A stretch of 64,000 bases of DNA from Bryocella elongata. GTDB lineage: Bacteria > Acidobacteriota > Terriglobia > Terriglobales > Acidobacteriaceae. Both the position numbers and the translations under genes were made by a program. Location of the stretch: positions 248,001-312,000 of the forward strand of contig NZ_FNVA01000006.1 of NCBI RefSeq assembly GCF_900108185.1. The letters are read 5' to 3'. Positions 37,322-46,100 of the stretch are shown here, one piece after another. The notes under the pieces were generated by a model that ran no database searches, was not told the DNA's origin, and worked only from the letters and a program-made list of their open reading frames with translations. Within the stretch, counting starts at the first letter, position 1; the number at the start of each line of letters is the position of its first letter.

Positions 37322-38395
37322 TCATTTGGGGATGAGCGGACGCCTGGTGCCCAGAACCGCGGGCGATGGCGGTGCCTGCACCGTGCTTGGGTCGTTCTTG
37401 ACCGCCGAGTCGAGGTCGTTCCAGCTGACCCCGACAGGAAGTACAGCGTAAGCCTTCGGAACGCGTATCTGGAGGTCGTGAAGGCCTTCCTTCGAACGAT
37501 CAGGCGCGGGGAATTCCACGATGTAGCGCGTGCGCAGGAGATGGACAAATTCCTCGAGTGTGGACGGCGCAAGCCACGACAACGTGCTGAAGATCAGGCC
37601 TCCGCTGGACGAGGTGAGGATGCTCATCGCATCTTCCCGGTTCTGCAATGAGGTCACAGGGCCAACGACGACGGGCTGCCGAATGCCAGAACCTGTGATG
37701 TCGTCGTGGCGGAGGTTGAAGATCGCGACGCTGAGCATCGCGGCGTAGAGCGAGAGCTTCGAGAGGGCTGTGGAGCTGCCAGAATCCAGACCGGGCGAAA
37801 CGACGAGCGGGACGCGGCGTCCAGGTGTCTCCGCCATGCGGCAGAGGACTCTGCCGATCCTGTCCCAGAGGTGAACGGACGAACCGCAATGGTGTCCGCC
37901 GGGGCCGTGAAGGGTAGGGGCATTCAACACCTTCTGAAGGCCGATTCGCATGGCGTCGGCGCTCGCAGCTGTCTGGTTCAGCGAGCTGATGAGTGTGCAG
38001 TCCATCGCGTACAGGGAGATCTTGTCGGTGGGGCGTAACGCGGACCCGGCGAGGTTCGGCAATGCAGCGACGACGGCTTCCAGGAACAGGCGATCGGAGT
38101 CGCCGGCATCGAGGAGGGCGGCGATCTGCAGGGGATCGTCGCCTTCGGGGCGGACCGCGGTGGGATGAAAGCGTGGTCCGGAGTCCAGCGAAACGGTGAC
38201 CTTGTCGGGGGTGACGCCATGTATATTTTCCGACCGCCCGTTGAGAATGAGCGTCGCAGACTGCATCCGGTTGGCGTAGACGTGAAGCGTGTAGGGTTGG
38301 CCTTCCGTGCCTCCGGAGGGTGTTGCCTGCTGAGCGTCTGCGTGGCCCGCGCAGAGGAGAAGAACAGCCAGCGCGAAGTGGCGGACCCAAAGCAT
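37322..38395 (-). CDS. Secreted VWFA-related Acidobacterial-domain protein, paralog 1
   Basis: 357-residue exported protein with signal peptide MLWVRHFALAVLLLCAGHADAQQ. The body follows the acidobacterial VWFA-related pattern (TIGR03436 as I recall it): TPDKVTVSLDSGPRFHP, the strand LQIAALLDAGDSD where the metal site should be, DKISLYAMD, GRRVPLVVSPGLDSGSS and LLRTRYIVEFPAPDRSKEGLHDLQIRVP. The metal-ion motif DxSxS is degenerate (DAGDS). Start at ATG 38395; ATG 38428 is also possible. It is a tandem paralog of the next minus-strand gene, 49 bases away. Function unknown, probably protein-protein adhesion in the periplasm. Confidence 0.86.
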   Translation of the reverse strand: MLWVRHFALAVLLLCAGHADAQQATPSGGTEGQPYTLHVYANRMQSATLILNGRSENIHGVTPDKVTVSLDSGPRFHPTAVRPEGDDPLQIAALLDAGDSDRLFLEAVVAALPNLAGSALRPTDKISLYAMDCTLISSLNQTAASADAMRIGLQKVLNAPTLHGPGGHHCGSSVHLWDRIGRVLCRMAETPGRRVPLVVSPGLDSGSSTALSKLSLYAAMLSVAIFNLRHDDITGSGIRQPVVVGPVTSLQNREDAMSILTSSSGGLIFSTLSWLAPSTLEEFVHLLRTRYIVEFPAPDRSKEGLHDLQIRVPKAYAVLPVGVSWNDLDSAVKNDPSTVQAPPSPAVLGTRRPLIPK

Positions 38396-38444
38396 GGGCA
38401 CCAGTATTGCAGAGGCGCAGGCGCGCACCTGCCGAAAGGAGGCG

Positions 38445-39524
38445 CTACCTGGGTGCGGCGGGGCGTTTCTTTCCCATGACGGTGGGCGAAGCGCTCCCGT
38501 GGACGGTGCTGGGGTCGTCCCGTACGGACTGGTCGAGGTCGTTCCAGCTGTCCCCGGTGGCGAGGACCTCGAAGGCCCTCGGAACTTCGATGGAGAGGTT
38601 GTGGTCGCCGGCTCCGCCCTCGTCGGGCGTGGGGAATTCCACGATGTAGCGAGTTCGCAGCAGCCTGGCGAAGTGCTCCAGCGTGGAGCGCACCTGGCTT
38701 GGGTCGATGGAGAAGATCATGCCTCCGTTGGAGGAGGTGATGTAGCTCATGCCGGCGCTCGCGGGCAGAGCGCGGAGCCCAGTCGCGAGGAGACTTCGGA
38801 CGTGCGGGTCGAACACCGTCTGCGTGTTGCTGGCTATGGAGAATACGGCCACGCCCAGGCTCCCTGCGCGGAGCGCGAGGTGTTCTGGCGATATGCTGCT
38901 GCCAGCATCGCCTCCGGACGAGACGACCAGCAGAACGCGACGTTCCGGCGAGGTCGACATCCGCGCCAGGACGGTCGTTACGGTGTCCCACAGCTTCACT
39001 TTGGATCCGCAGTGCCGTCCGTTGGGCTGGTGCAGGGTCGGGTAGGCGAGCGCGGAAGCGATGCTCTTCTCCATCACCTCGGGGGTAGCGTGGGCTCGGT
39101 TGGCTGAGCCGATGAGATTGCAGTCGACGGCGTAGACGGAGATGCGGTCGTCAGGAAGCAGGGCGGTTCGCGCAAAGACGGGAAGCTCAGCGGTGACGGC
39201 TTTCATCAGGTCACGGTCCGAGCCGTCGTCGTCAAGAAGGATGGCGAGGCTAACTGGGTCGTCACCTTCCACGCGGGTTCGCGTTGGATGGAAGCGCGGA
39301 CCGCTGTCAATGGAGATGTTGAACTTGTCAGCGGTGACCCCGGCGATGTTCTCCGCGTTCTCATTCAGCACGAGCGCGGCAACCTGCATTCGATTTGCAT
39401 AGACGTGCAGCGTGTAGGGATGCGGGTCGGCCTGTTCCGGTGGCGCTGGTTCCTGTGCGTGTGCGCTCGTTCCAAGAAGCGTGAGTAAGAGCAGAACTGG
39501 ACCGCTATGTCGGAAGCAAAGCAT
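38445..39524 (-). CDS. Secreted VWFA-related Acidobacterial-domain protein, paralog 2
   Basis: 359 residues, closely related to the adjacent paralog along its entire length. Shared blocks include PYTLHVYANRMQ, VTxDKxxxSxDSGPRFHPT, FARLLRTRYIVEFP and the C-terminal SWNDLD...NDPSTV. Signal peptide MLCFRHSGPVLLLLTLLGTSAHAQ. The region equivalent to DxSxS reads DDDGS, so the first Ser is Asp and metal binding is doubtful. It starts at ATG 39524; the frame is open upstream to 40274, but that is antisense to the hydrolase gene. The two copies are probably one transcript, this one first. Confidence 0.86.
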   Translation of the reverse strand: MLCFRHSGPVLLLLTLLGTSAHAQEPAPPEQADPHPYTLHVYANRMQVAALVLNENAENIAGVTADKFNISIDSGPRFHPTRTRVEGDDPVSLAILLDDDGSDRDLMKAVTAELPVFARTALLPDDRISVYAVDCNLIGSANRAHATPEVMEKSIASALAYPTLHQPNGRHCGSKVKLWDTVTTVLARMSTSPERRVLLVVSSGGDAGSSISPEHLALRAGSLGVAVFSIASNTQTVFDPHVRSLLATGLRALPASAGMSYITSSNGGMIFSIDPSQVRSTLEHFARLLRTRYIVEFPTPDEGGAGDHNLSIEVPRAFEVLATGDSWNDLDQSVRDDPSTVHGSASPTVMGKKRPAAPR

Positions 39525-39596
39525 CGGCAACAGTATGGCAGAGAGAGAGCCGTCGGGTGCCGCTACAATCCGAAGAAGCTTTAACTGGAGAGACGA

Positions 39597-41555
39597 ATGC
39601 GGATCTGGAACTGGCGTGAGGCGGTGGGTTTCGTGGGATTGGTTGCGGGCGCTTGGGGAGCGCAGGGCCAGCAGGGCAGTCCATCCGCTCCCGCCCCCGC
39701 ACCGACCCCGCAGCAGCAACGCGCAGCGATGACGGAGTTCTACAAGACGCACTACGCGAAGCATGAGTACCGAGTGCCGGCGCGTGACGGGGTGAAGATG
39801 TACACCGTGGTGTACACGCCGATCGCGAGCGAGTTTGCCGACAAGGGGCCGTATCCGTTCCTGATGACGCGGACGCCTTACAGCTGCGGCAACTACGACA
39901 ATGCGAACGTCGAGCCGCGTGTGACCAGCAACATGGACATGCTGAAGTCGGGGTACATCCTGGTGTGCCAGGATGTGCGTGGCCGCTGGGACAGCGAAGG
40001 CCACTGGGTGGAGATGACTCCGCCGAAGGACGGCAAGGGGATTGATGAGTCCACCGACATGTACGACACGGTGGAGTGGCTGCTGAAGAACGTTGCTGGC
40101 AACAACGGGCGCGTGGGCATCATGGGCATCAGCTACCCGGGTTTCTATACGTCGGCGAGCATCATCGACAGCCATCCGGCGATCAAGGCGGCGAGCCCGC
40201 AGGCTCCGATGATGGACCTGTTTCGCGGAGACGATTCGTATCACGGCGGGGCGTTCATGCTGGATGCGAACCACAGCTTCTATGCGGCGTTCTTCAGCCC
40301 GCAGAAGAACCCTCTGACGAAGGAGCCGGAGAACAAGTTTGAGTTCAACCCGAAGGATATGTACGCGTACTACCTGAAGATGGGCACGCTGCAGCGGCTG
40401 GATTCAGCGGAGGGGAATACGAACTTTCTCTTTCACGACCAGGCGGTGCATGACACCTTCGACGCGTACTGGAAGGCGCGCGACATGCGCGAGCACATGC
40501 ACGGCGTGAAGGCGGCGGTGATGGAAGTGGGCGGGTGGTTCGACGCGGAGGACCTTGCGGGCCCGGTGATTACGTTCCATGCGATCGACAAGCTGAGCCC
40601 GGAGGCCAAGGCAAACACGCTTGTGGAAGGCCCGTGGGTGCATGGCGGATGGGCTCGCAGCACGGGCGCGAGCCTGGGCGACATCAAGTTTGGTGGCGAT
40701 ACGGCGGTGTACTACCGGTCGCATATTGAGGCGCCATTCTTCGCGCACTATCTGAAGGATGCGGAGTGGACTCCGCTGGCGAAGGCTACGGTGTTTGAGA
40801 CGGGAAGCAATGTGTGGCGGCAGTATGCGGCGTGGCCTCCGCCGAGTGCGAAGGCGAAGATGCTGTACCTGCAGGCCGATGGCGGGCTGGGGTGGAGCGC
40901 GCCGAAGGCTATCGTGAGCAAGGATGAGTATGTAAGCGATCCGGCGAAGCCGGTGCCGTTTGTGCCGTATCCGACCGAAGGCGATGTCCCGCAGCGTTAC
41001 ATGGATGAGGATCAGAGGTTCGCGTCGACGCGGCCGGATGTGCTGACGTATGAGACGGCTCCGCTGACCGAGGATGTGACGGTGGCGGGGCCGGTATCGC
41101 CGAAGCTGAAGATCGCGAGCACGGGCACGGATGCGGACTTTGTGGTGAAGCTGATCGATGTGTATCCGGAGAACTATAAGGACCCGGATGCGGAGAAGGT
41201 GGGCAAGCGGGTGCTGGATGCTCCGCCGGTGTTGATGGCCGGCTACGAGATGATGGTGCGCGGCGAGCCGATGCGCGCGAAGTTCCGTAACTCATGGGAG
41301 AAGCCCGAGGCGCTGACGCCGGGCAAGATGACGGCGGTGGACTTCACGATGCAGGACGTGAACCACACGTTCCTGAAGGGCCACCGGATCATGGTGCAGA
41401 TCCAGAGCACGTGGTTCCCGCTGATCGATCGCAATCCGCAGGTCTTCATGGATATCTACAAGGCGAAGCCGGAAGACTATAAGAAGGCGACGGAGACGGT
41501 GTATCACCAGGCGGGCGCGGCGAGTGGGGTGGAGCTGATGGTGGTGCAAAAGTAG
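39597..41555 (+). CDS. CocE/NonD-family hydrolase (X-Pro dipeptidyl-peptidase-like)
   Basis: 652-residue exported alpha/beta-hydrolase of the CocE/alpha-amino-acid ester hydrolase family. Signal peptide about 1-24. The catalytic Ser is in GISYPG (in GRVGIMGISYPGFYTSA), the acid in GGWFDAEDL, and the His in VEGPWVHGGWAR. The C-terminal jelly-roll domain (VAGPVSPKLKIASTGTDADFVVKLIDVYP, HTFLKGHRIMVQIQSTWFPLIDRNPQ) is complete. It hydrolyses esters or amides of small acids or amino acids; the substrate is not predictable. Divergent from the VWFA pair with 72 bases between. Followed by a hairpin terminator. Confidence 0.92.
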   Translation: MRIWNWREAVGFVGLVAGAWGAQGQQGSPSAPAPAPTPQQQRAAMTEFYKTHYAKHEYRVPARDGVKMYTVVYTPIASEFADKGPYPFLMTRTPYSCGNYDNANVEPRVTSNMDMLKSGYILVCQDVRGRWDSEGHWVEMTPPKDGKGIDESTDMYDTVEWLLKNVAGNNGRVGIMGISYPGFYTSASIIDSHPAIKAASPQAPMMDLFRGDDSYHGGAFMLDANHSFYAAFFSPQKNPLTKEPENKFEFNPKDMYAYYLKMGTLQRLDSAEGNTNFLFHDQAVHDTFDAYWKARDMREHMHGVKAAVMEVGGWFDAEDLAGPVITFHAIDKLSPEAKANTLVEGPWVHGGWARSTGASLGDIKFGGDTAVYYRSHIEAPFFAHYLKDAEWTPLAKATVFETGSNVWRQYAAWPPPSAKAKMLYLQADGGLGWSAPKAIVSKDEYVSDPAKPVPFVPYPTEGDVPQRYMDEDQRFASTRPDVLTYETAPLTEDVTVAGPVSPKLKIASTGTDADFVVKLIDVYPENYKDPDAEKVGKRVLDAPPVLMAGYEMMVRGEPMRAKFRNSWEKPEALTPGKMTAVDFTMQDVNHTFLKGHRIMVQIQSTWFPLIDRNPQVFMDIYKAKPEDYKKATETVYHQAGAASGVELMVVQK

Positions 41556-41581
41556 GGCCCTGTTTGTTGCTGCGTGGTGAG

Positions 41582-41601
41582 GGCCCGGCGGTTGCCGGGC
41601 C
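41582..41601 (+). terminator. Short hairpin after the CocE-family gene
   Basis: Eight-bp perfect GC stem GGCCCGGC/GCCGGGCC with GGTT loop, 26 bases after the stop codon. There is no strong T run, so its strength is uncertain. Confidence 0.6.
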
Positions 41602-41645
41602 TTCCGCGTTTCGGAGACCATTGCGTTGTGCGAACCCCGTTATGG

Positions 41646-41684
41646 CTGTAGAGGTGTGAGGTCGTCAGGTATCGAGGGGCGAGG
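41646..41684 (+). repeat. 39-nt direct repeat, left copy
   Basis: Begins CTGTAGAGGTGTGAGGTCGT. It matches 43990-44028 at 35 of 39 positions in the same orientation. The two copies bracket the PLD-fold gene and the small basic-protein gene. Confidence 0.8.
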
Positions 41685-41819
41685 TTTTGCGTGGATCGGG
41701 GGCCACCTTTCCGAAATAGAACCGGGAACGGAACGCACGCTGCGCTGTTGATGGGGCCGTGCTAGACTTCGCCTGCTTTCGATTGCATCCGGGATCATCT
41801 GCTGAGCAGAGGAGGACTG

Positions 41820-43688
41820 ATGGCCGTCATTGCAGGAACGAAGGGCAGCTTCACGCTGAAGGCTTATGTGGGCGATTTCAAGACGCTGCTTGCCTTCAAC
41901 TTCAGCGCGCAGCCCGCGGCGCTGGCCGGGTTTACGATCCAGTGCCAGCCGCCGGGCAGCGCGGCTTTCTACCTGTTCAACGAGCTACAGTTTCAGGACC
42001 CAACCGACCACGCGCAGATTGCGACGGAACCTGCGAACTCAACGGTGAATGCGCCGATCCAGAAGTACCGTTGGGTGCATGTGCCAGGGTCATCGCACCA
42101 GGGGACGCAGCCGGTGACGGGCAAGTACACGTACACGGTGACGCCGCGGCACTTCGATGCGAACGCGCGGATGCTGCCGCTGGACACGACGCAGAGCGCG
42201 AGCGTGACGGTGGCGGTGGGGCCGTTTGTGAAGGGCTCGCTGGCGTTGGGATTCACGCGTGGCTACATGCAGTCGGAGGCGTTCGTACACAACTTCACGA
42301 AGTCCGCGCTGCTGGAGCCGAAGGGCAAGCCGCTGCAGTTCGACACGACGCAGCAGGCGGGCACGGACCCGACGGGCAACGCGTTTACGTTTGCGGATGA
42401 GTATGCGTGGCTGGGCTGGACGGCGCGGGTGCAGATCTTCGCTCTGCTGGATGCGGTGGTGAAGGACAGCACGCTGACGCTGGATGTGTTTGCGTACGAC
42501 TTCAACGAGCCGGACGTGGTGTCGGCGATGCTGACGCTGGCCAAGCAGGGACGGGTGCGGATGATTCTGGACAATGCATCGCTGCATATGGGGTCGACTC
42601 CGGAGACGGCGTTTGCGGGGCTGTTTACGGCGCAGGCGAAGGCGCCGGCGGAGCTGGTGCGGGGATGCTTCGATCGCTACTCGCACGACAAGATCTTCAT
42701 TGTGAAGAAGAACGGCGCGGCGGTGAAGGTGCTGACGGGGTCGACGAACTTCTCGATCACGGGGCTGTATGTGAATGCGAATCACGTGCTGGTGTTTGAC
42801 GATGCGACGGTCGCGGGCTACTACGAGCAGGTATTCGAGGGGAGCTGGGGGATTTTGAAGGGGACAAAGACGCCCAGCGCGACGGCATCGAATGCGTTTG
42901 CGGCGACGAGCTTTGCAACGAAGCCATTTGCGCCGTCGGGCGTGGGGCTGCCGAAGATGAGTGTGACGTTCTCGCCGCATACGACGAGCGACGTGACGAC
43001 GATCCTTGGCGGCATCGCGGACCGGATCAACGCTGAGGCTGCCACGGAGGGTGGTAGCGTGATGTTCGCGGTGATGCAGCTGACGGGCAGCAATACGCCG
43101 GTCTACAACGCGCTGGATGCGATCCATGGAAAGACGACGCTGTTCAGCTATGGCATCTCGGATGCTCCTTCAGGAACGTACTTGTACGCGCCGGGTTCCG
43201 CGACGGGGGTGCTGGTGACGGGCAAGCCGGGCAGCGTGACGTTGCCGCCTCCGTTCGATCAGCTGCCGTCGCCTCCGGGGCATGAGATCCACGACAAGTT
43301 TGTGGTGTGCGGGCTGAATTGCAAGGACCCGGTGGTGTATTGCGGGTCGTCGAACCTTGCGACGGGTGGCGAGAACCAGAACGGCGATAACCTGCTGCAG
43401 ATCCATGATGCGGATGTGGCGACGGCGTTTGCGATCGAGGCGTTGTTGCTGGTGGATCACTACGACTTCCTGGATAAGTACAGGGTGGCGAAGACAAAGA
43501 GCGGCGTGACGACGGTGTCGACCGATGCGGCTTCGCCGGGCGCTGCGAAGGCAAAGAGCGCAACGAAGAAGGTGGTCGCGAAGAAGACGGCGACAGCGAA
43601 GTCGGCTCCCAAGAAGAGCGCGGTGAAGAAGAGCGCTGCGAAGAAGGCGGCCACGAAGAAGGCTGTTGCGAAGAAGGGCTCGCGCTAG
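41820..43688 (+). CDS. Phospholipase-D-fold protein with histone-H1-like C-terminal tail
   Basis: 622 residues. The first ~200 are beta-rich and unfamiliar (MAVIAGTKGSFTLKAYVGDF...). Two PLD-superfamily half-sites follow: His289-x-Lys291 in YSHDKIFIV with GSTNFS downstream, and His491-x-Lys493 in IHDKFVVCG with GSSNLATGG downstream. The Asp of the classical HxKxxxxD motif is missing in both, as in some PLD nucleases. From about residue 575 the chain is almost only Lys, Ala, Thr and Ser (KKSAVKKSAAKKAATKKAVAKK), like bacterial histone-H1 tails that bind DNA. No signal peptide. The start is ATG 41820 after GAGGA. The fold plus tail suggests a DNA-directed nuclease or a nucleoid-bound lipase, but this is inference. 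It is followed 18 bases later by a small basic protein. Confidence 0.85.
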   Translation: MAVIAGTKGSFTLKAYVGDFKTLLAFNFSAQPAALAGFTIQCQPPGSAAFYLFNELQFQDPTDHAQIATEPANSTVNAPIQKYRWVHVPGSSHQGTQPVTGKYTYTVTPRHFDANARMLPLDTTQSASVTVAVGPFVKGSLALGFTRGYMQSEAFVHNFTKSALLEPKGKPLQFDTTQQAGTDPTGNAFTFADEYAWLGWTARVQIFALLDAVVKDSTLTLDVFAYDFNEPDVVSAMLTLAKQGRVRMILDNASLHMGSTPETAFAGLFTAQAKAPAELVRGCFDRYSHDKIFIVKKNGAAVKVLTGSTNFSITGLYVNANHVLVFDDATVAGYYEQVFEGSWGILKGTKTPSATASNAFAATSFATKPFAPSGVGLPKMSVTFSPHTTSDVTTILGGIADRINAEAATEGGSVMFAVMQLTGSNTPVYNALDAIHGKTTLFSYGISDAPSGTYLYAPGSATGVLVTGKPGSVTLPPPFDQLPSPPGHEIHDKFVVCGLNCKDPVVYCGSSNLATGGENQNGDNLLQIHDADVATAFAIEALLLVDHYDFLDKYRVAKTKSGVTTVSTDAASPGAAKAKSATKKVVAKKTATAKSAPKKSAVKKSAAKKAATKKAVAKKGSR

Positions 43689-43706
43689 GCGCAGAGGAGG
43701 GTTGCC

Positions 43707-43934
43707 ATGGCTACGAAGAAGGTTGCGGTGAAGAAGACCGCTGCGAAGAAAGCTCCTGCGAAGGCGTCATCCGCTGCCGCTTCCAGTGCGGCTTCGGCGC
43801 TGACGTCGCAGCCGACGTCGAAGCTGCAGGCGGCGACGCAGGCTCAGCTCTACCTGGCGACGGACGATGCCTGGTCGGCGCGGTACTGGAATGACGGCGA
43901 CCTGCATGCGATGGAGCGGAAGCTGTTTGGGTGA
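43707..43934 (+). CDS. Small protein with H1-like basic N-terminus
   Basis: 75 residues that I do not recognise. Residues 1-22 (MATKKVAVKKTAAKKAPAKA) are the same Lys/Ala type as the tail of the preceding PLD-fold protein. A Ser/Ala linker follows, then a compact acidic-aromatic end, QAQLYLATDDAWSARYWNDGDLHAMERKLFG. AGGAGGG stands six bases before the ATG, so it is clearly translated. It is very likely co-transcribed with the PLD gene. It could recruit or inhibit that protein, or bind DNA on its own account. Confidence 0.8.
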   Translation: MATKKVAVKKTAAKKAPAKASSAAASSAASALTSQPTSKLQAATQAQLYLATDDAWSARYWNDGDLHAMERKLFG

Positions 43935-43989
43935 AGCTCGACGGACCAGAAGCGCTTCGCGAACTCCGTGCGGCGACGAGTGGCGCTTG

Positions 43990-44028
43990 CTGTAGAGGTG
44001 CGAGGTCTTCAGGTTTCGAGGTGCGAGG
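43990..44028 (+). repeat. 39-nt direct repeat, right copy
   Basis: Begins CTGTAGAGGTGCGAGGTCTT; 35/39 identity with 41646-41684. A further, weaker relative (CTGTAGAGCGATGAGGTG) begins near 44059, so the region may be a decayed array rather than a clean boundary. Confidence 0.8.
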
Positions 44029-44102
44029 AAGGTTTCTTCGCGGGATGGTTGATGGGTCCTGTAGAGCGATGAGGTGTTGAGCTATGAGCTGTGAAGAGAG
44101 GC

Positions 44103-45140
44103 TCAGGCGATGAGGCTGGTCCAGTCGAGGACGACCTTGCCAGTGTTGCCGGACATCATCGCAGCGAAGCCCTGTTCGAAGTCGTTGTAGGCGAAGCGGT
44201 GGGTGATGATGGGCTTGATGTCCACGCCGCTTTCGAGCATGACGGACATCTTGTACCAGGTCTCGTACATCTCGCGGCCGTAGATGCCTTTGAGCGTGAG
44301 CATGTTGAAGATGATGGCTCGCATGTCGAGCGGGCCGGGCGTGGCGGGGATGCCGAGGATGGCGATCTTGCCGCCGTGGCTCATGTTGGCGATCATGTCG
44401 GCGAGTGCCTGGGGGCTGCCGGACATCTCGAGGCCGACGTCGAAGCCTTCGGTCATGCCGAGCTGCTTCTGGACCTCGCCGAGGGTGGTGTCCTTGGGGC
44501 TCACGGCGAGGGTGGCTCCCATCCTGCGCGCGAGGTCGAGGCGGTAGGGGTTCATGTCGGTGACGACGACGTGGCGTGCGCCGGCGTGGCGCACCACGGG
44601 GATGGCCATGATCCCGATGGGACCTGCGCCGGTGATGAGGACATCTTCGCCGAGGATGGGAAAGCTGAGCGCGGTGTGGACGGCGTTGCCGAAGGGGTCG
44701 AAGATGGCGGCGACTTCCTGGTCGATGCCGGGATGGTGCCGCCAGATGTTGGTCATGGGGAGCGCGATGTATTCGGCGAAGGCACCGGGGCGGTTCACGC
44801 CGACGCCGAGCGTGTGGGCGCAGAGGTGGCGGCGGCCGGCGAGGCAGTTGCGACAGCGGCCGCAGACGACGTGGCCTTCGCCGGAGACGATGTCGCCGGG
44901 GAAGAAGTCGTTGACGTTGGATCCGACCTTGACGATCTCACCGACGAACTCATGGCCGATGGCCATGGGGACGGGGATGGTTTTTTGCGCCCACTCATCC
45001 CACTGGTAGATGTGGACGTCGGTGCCGCAGATGCCGGTGTAGCGGACGCGGATGAGGACGTCGTTGATGCCGATGGTGGGCTCGGGAATGTCTTCGAGCC
45101 AGAGTCCGCGTTCTGCCTTTGCTTTGACGAGTGCCTTCAA
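44103..45140 (-). CDS. tdh: L-threonine 3-dehydrogenase
   Basis: Zinc-dependent medium-chain dehydrogenase oxidising threonine to 2-amino-3-oxobutyrate. 345 residues: catalytic zinc site [15 protein letters not shown] with GHEFVGEI, structural zinc cysteines in [15 protein letters not shown], Rossmann motif [11 protein letters not shown], and the Tdh-specific [18 protein letters not shown]. Starts at ATG 45140. No kbl gene, its usual partner for glycine formation, is adjacent. Confidence 0.94.
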   Translation of the reverse strand: MKALVKAKAERGLWLEDIPEPTIGINDVLIRVRYTGICGTDVHIYQWDEWAQKTIPVPMAIGHEFVGEIVKVGSNVNDFFPGDIVSGEGHVVCGRCRNCLAGRRHLCAHTLGVGVNRPGAFAEYIALPMTNIWRHHPGIDQEVAAIFDPFGNAVHTALSFPILGEDVLITGAGPIGIMAIPVVRHAGARHVVVTDMNPYRLDLARRMGATLAVSPKDTTLGEVQKQLGMTEGFDVGLEMSGSPQALADMIANMSHGGKIAILGIPATPGPLDMRAIIFNMLTLKGIYGREMYETWYKMSVMLESGVDIKPIITHRFAYNDFEQGFAAMMSGNTGKVVLDWTSLIA

Positions 45141-45283
45141 GGGACTGATCTCCTGCGCGCCGGATTGCGTGGTTAGGCCGCCGGATGCGACGTGCCGCTT
45201 CCAGCGTACTCGGAAGATCGAGATATGTCGTGGGGGCGGGTGGGCTACCCAGGGACCAGCGCAATGCTATGAGGTGGCGGGGA

Positions 45284-45985
45284 TCAGAGATGCGTGGGGA
45301 GGATTGCCTTCAGAAGGACGGATAGGCCGTTCCACGCGATCTGCACGCCGATGCAGAGGAGGATGAACGCCATGACGCGCAGCATGCCGTGGGCTGTCGT
45401 CTGGGAGACGGCCTTCGTGAGGCGCACAGCGTAGGCGTAGCAGAGATAGACCAGCAGGCTCATGATGGCGGCGGCGGCAAAGATGCCGATGTGGCCGAAG
45501 ACCTTGTTGCTCAGCGATTGGTTGGAGATGTGCGCGGTGAGCGTGAGCATGACAACGAGGGTGCCGGGGCCGGAGGTAACAGGGAAGGTGAAGGGGTAGA
45601 AGGCCTTGGACATGAGCGCACGCTCGGTGGCGTCGCTGGAGGGCTCGCCGGCTTCTTTGCGCTTGCCGGCGGGGGTGGAGGTGTCGGCGCCGTTGAGGGT
45701 GGACCAGCCGATGGTGGCGATGACGAGGCCGCCGGAGAGCTGCACGATGGGCAGCGAGAGGCCGAAGAAGTTGAGGATGGCCGCGCCGAGGAGTTCGACG
45801 ACCGCGAGGAAGATGAGGTTGTTGATGGCGATGCGGCGGGCGACGCGGCGATAGACGTCGGGCGGCGCTTCCCCCGCGAGGCCGAGGAAGACCAGCGAGG
45901 TGCCGAGGGGATTGATGAGCGGCAGCAGCGCCGTGAAGGCGAGCAGAAAGGTGGTCCAGATCTGGAGTGTTTGCGGGAGTTCCAT
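45284..45985 (-). CDS. MarC/NAAT-family membrane protein
   Basis: 233 residues with six predicted membrane helices in the MarC arrangement: LLAFTALLPLINPLGTSLVFLGL (helix 1 with NPLG), IVQLSGGLVIATIGWSTLNG and YPFTFPVTSGPGTLVVMLTL, containing the family's P...GPG motif. Some family members have been proposed to export amino acids; MarC itself has no proven function and is not the drug-resistance determinant. Monocistronic. Confidence 0.92.
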   Translation of the reverse strand: MELPQTLQIWTTFLLAFTALLPLINPLGTSLVFLGLAGEAPPDVYRRVARRIAINNLIFLAVVELLGAAILNFFGLSLPIVQLSGGLVIATIGWSTLNGADTSTPAGKRKEAGEPSSDATERALMSKAFYPFTFPVTSGPGTLVVMLTLTAHISNQSLSNKVFGHIGIFAAAAIMSLLVYLCYAYAVRLTKAVSQTTAHGMLRVMAFILLCIGVQIAWNGLSVLLKAILPTHL

Positions 45986-46100
45986 GGGTGCAGGGTGTTG
46001 GATGTCGGTTGTTGGATGTTGGGTTCCGGCATGGCGGACACGTCCGTAGCTGACATGGGAACCGACAGAACCCAGATCTCAGTGTGCCAGATGCCAGAGG

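Noticed and set aside
39525..40274. Upstream extension of VWFA paralog 2
   Set aside because: It lies before the signal peptide and is antisense to the CocE-family gene.
43935..44102. A possible further small gene after the 75-aa protein
   Set aside because: No frame with a ribosome binding site or plausible composition; the stretch is mostly the direct repeat and its weaker relative.
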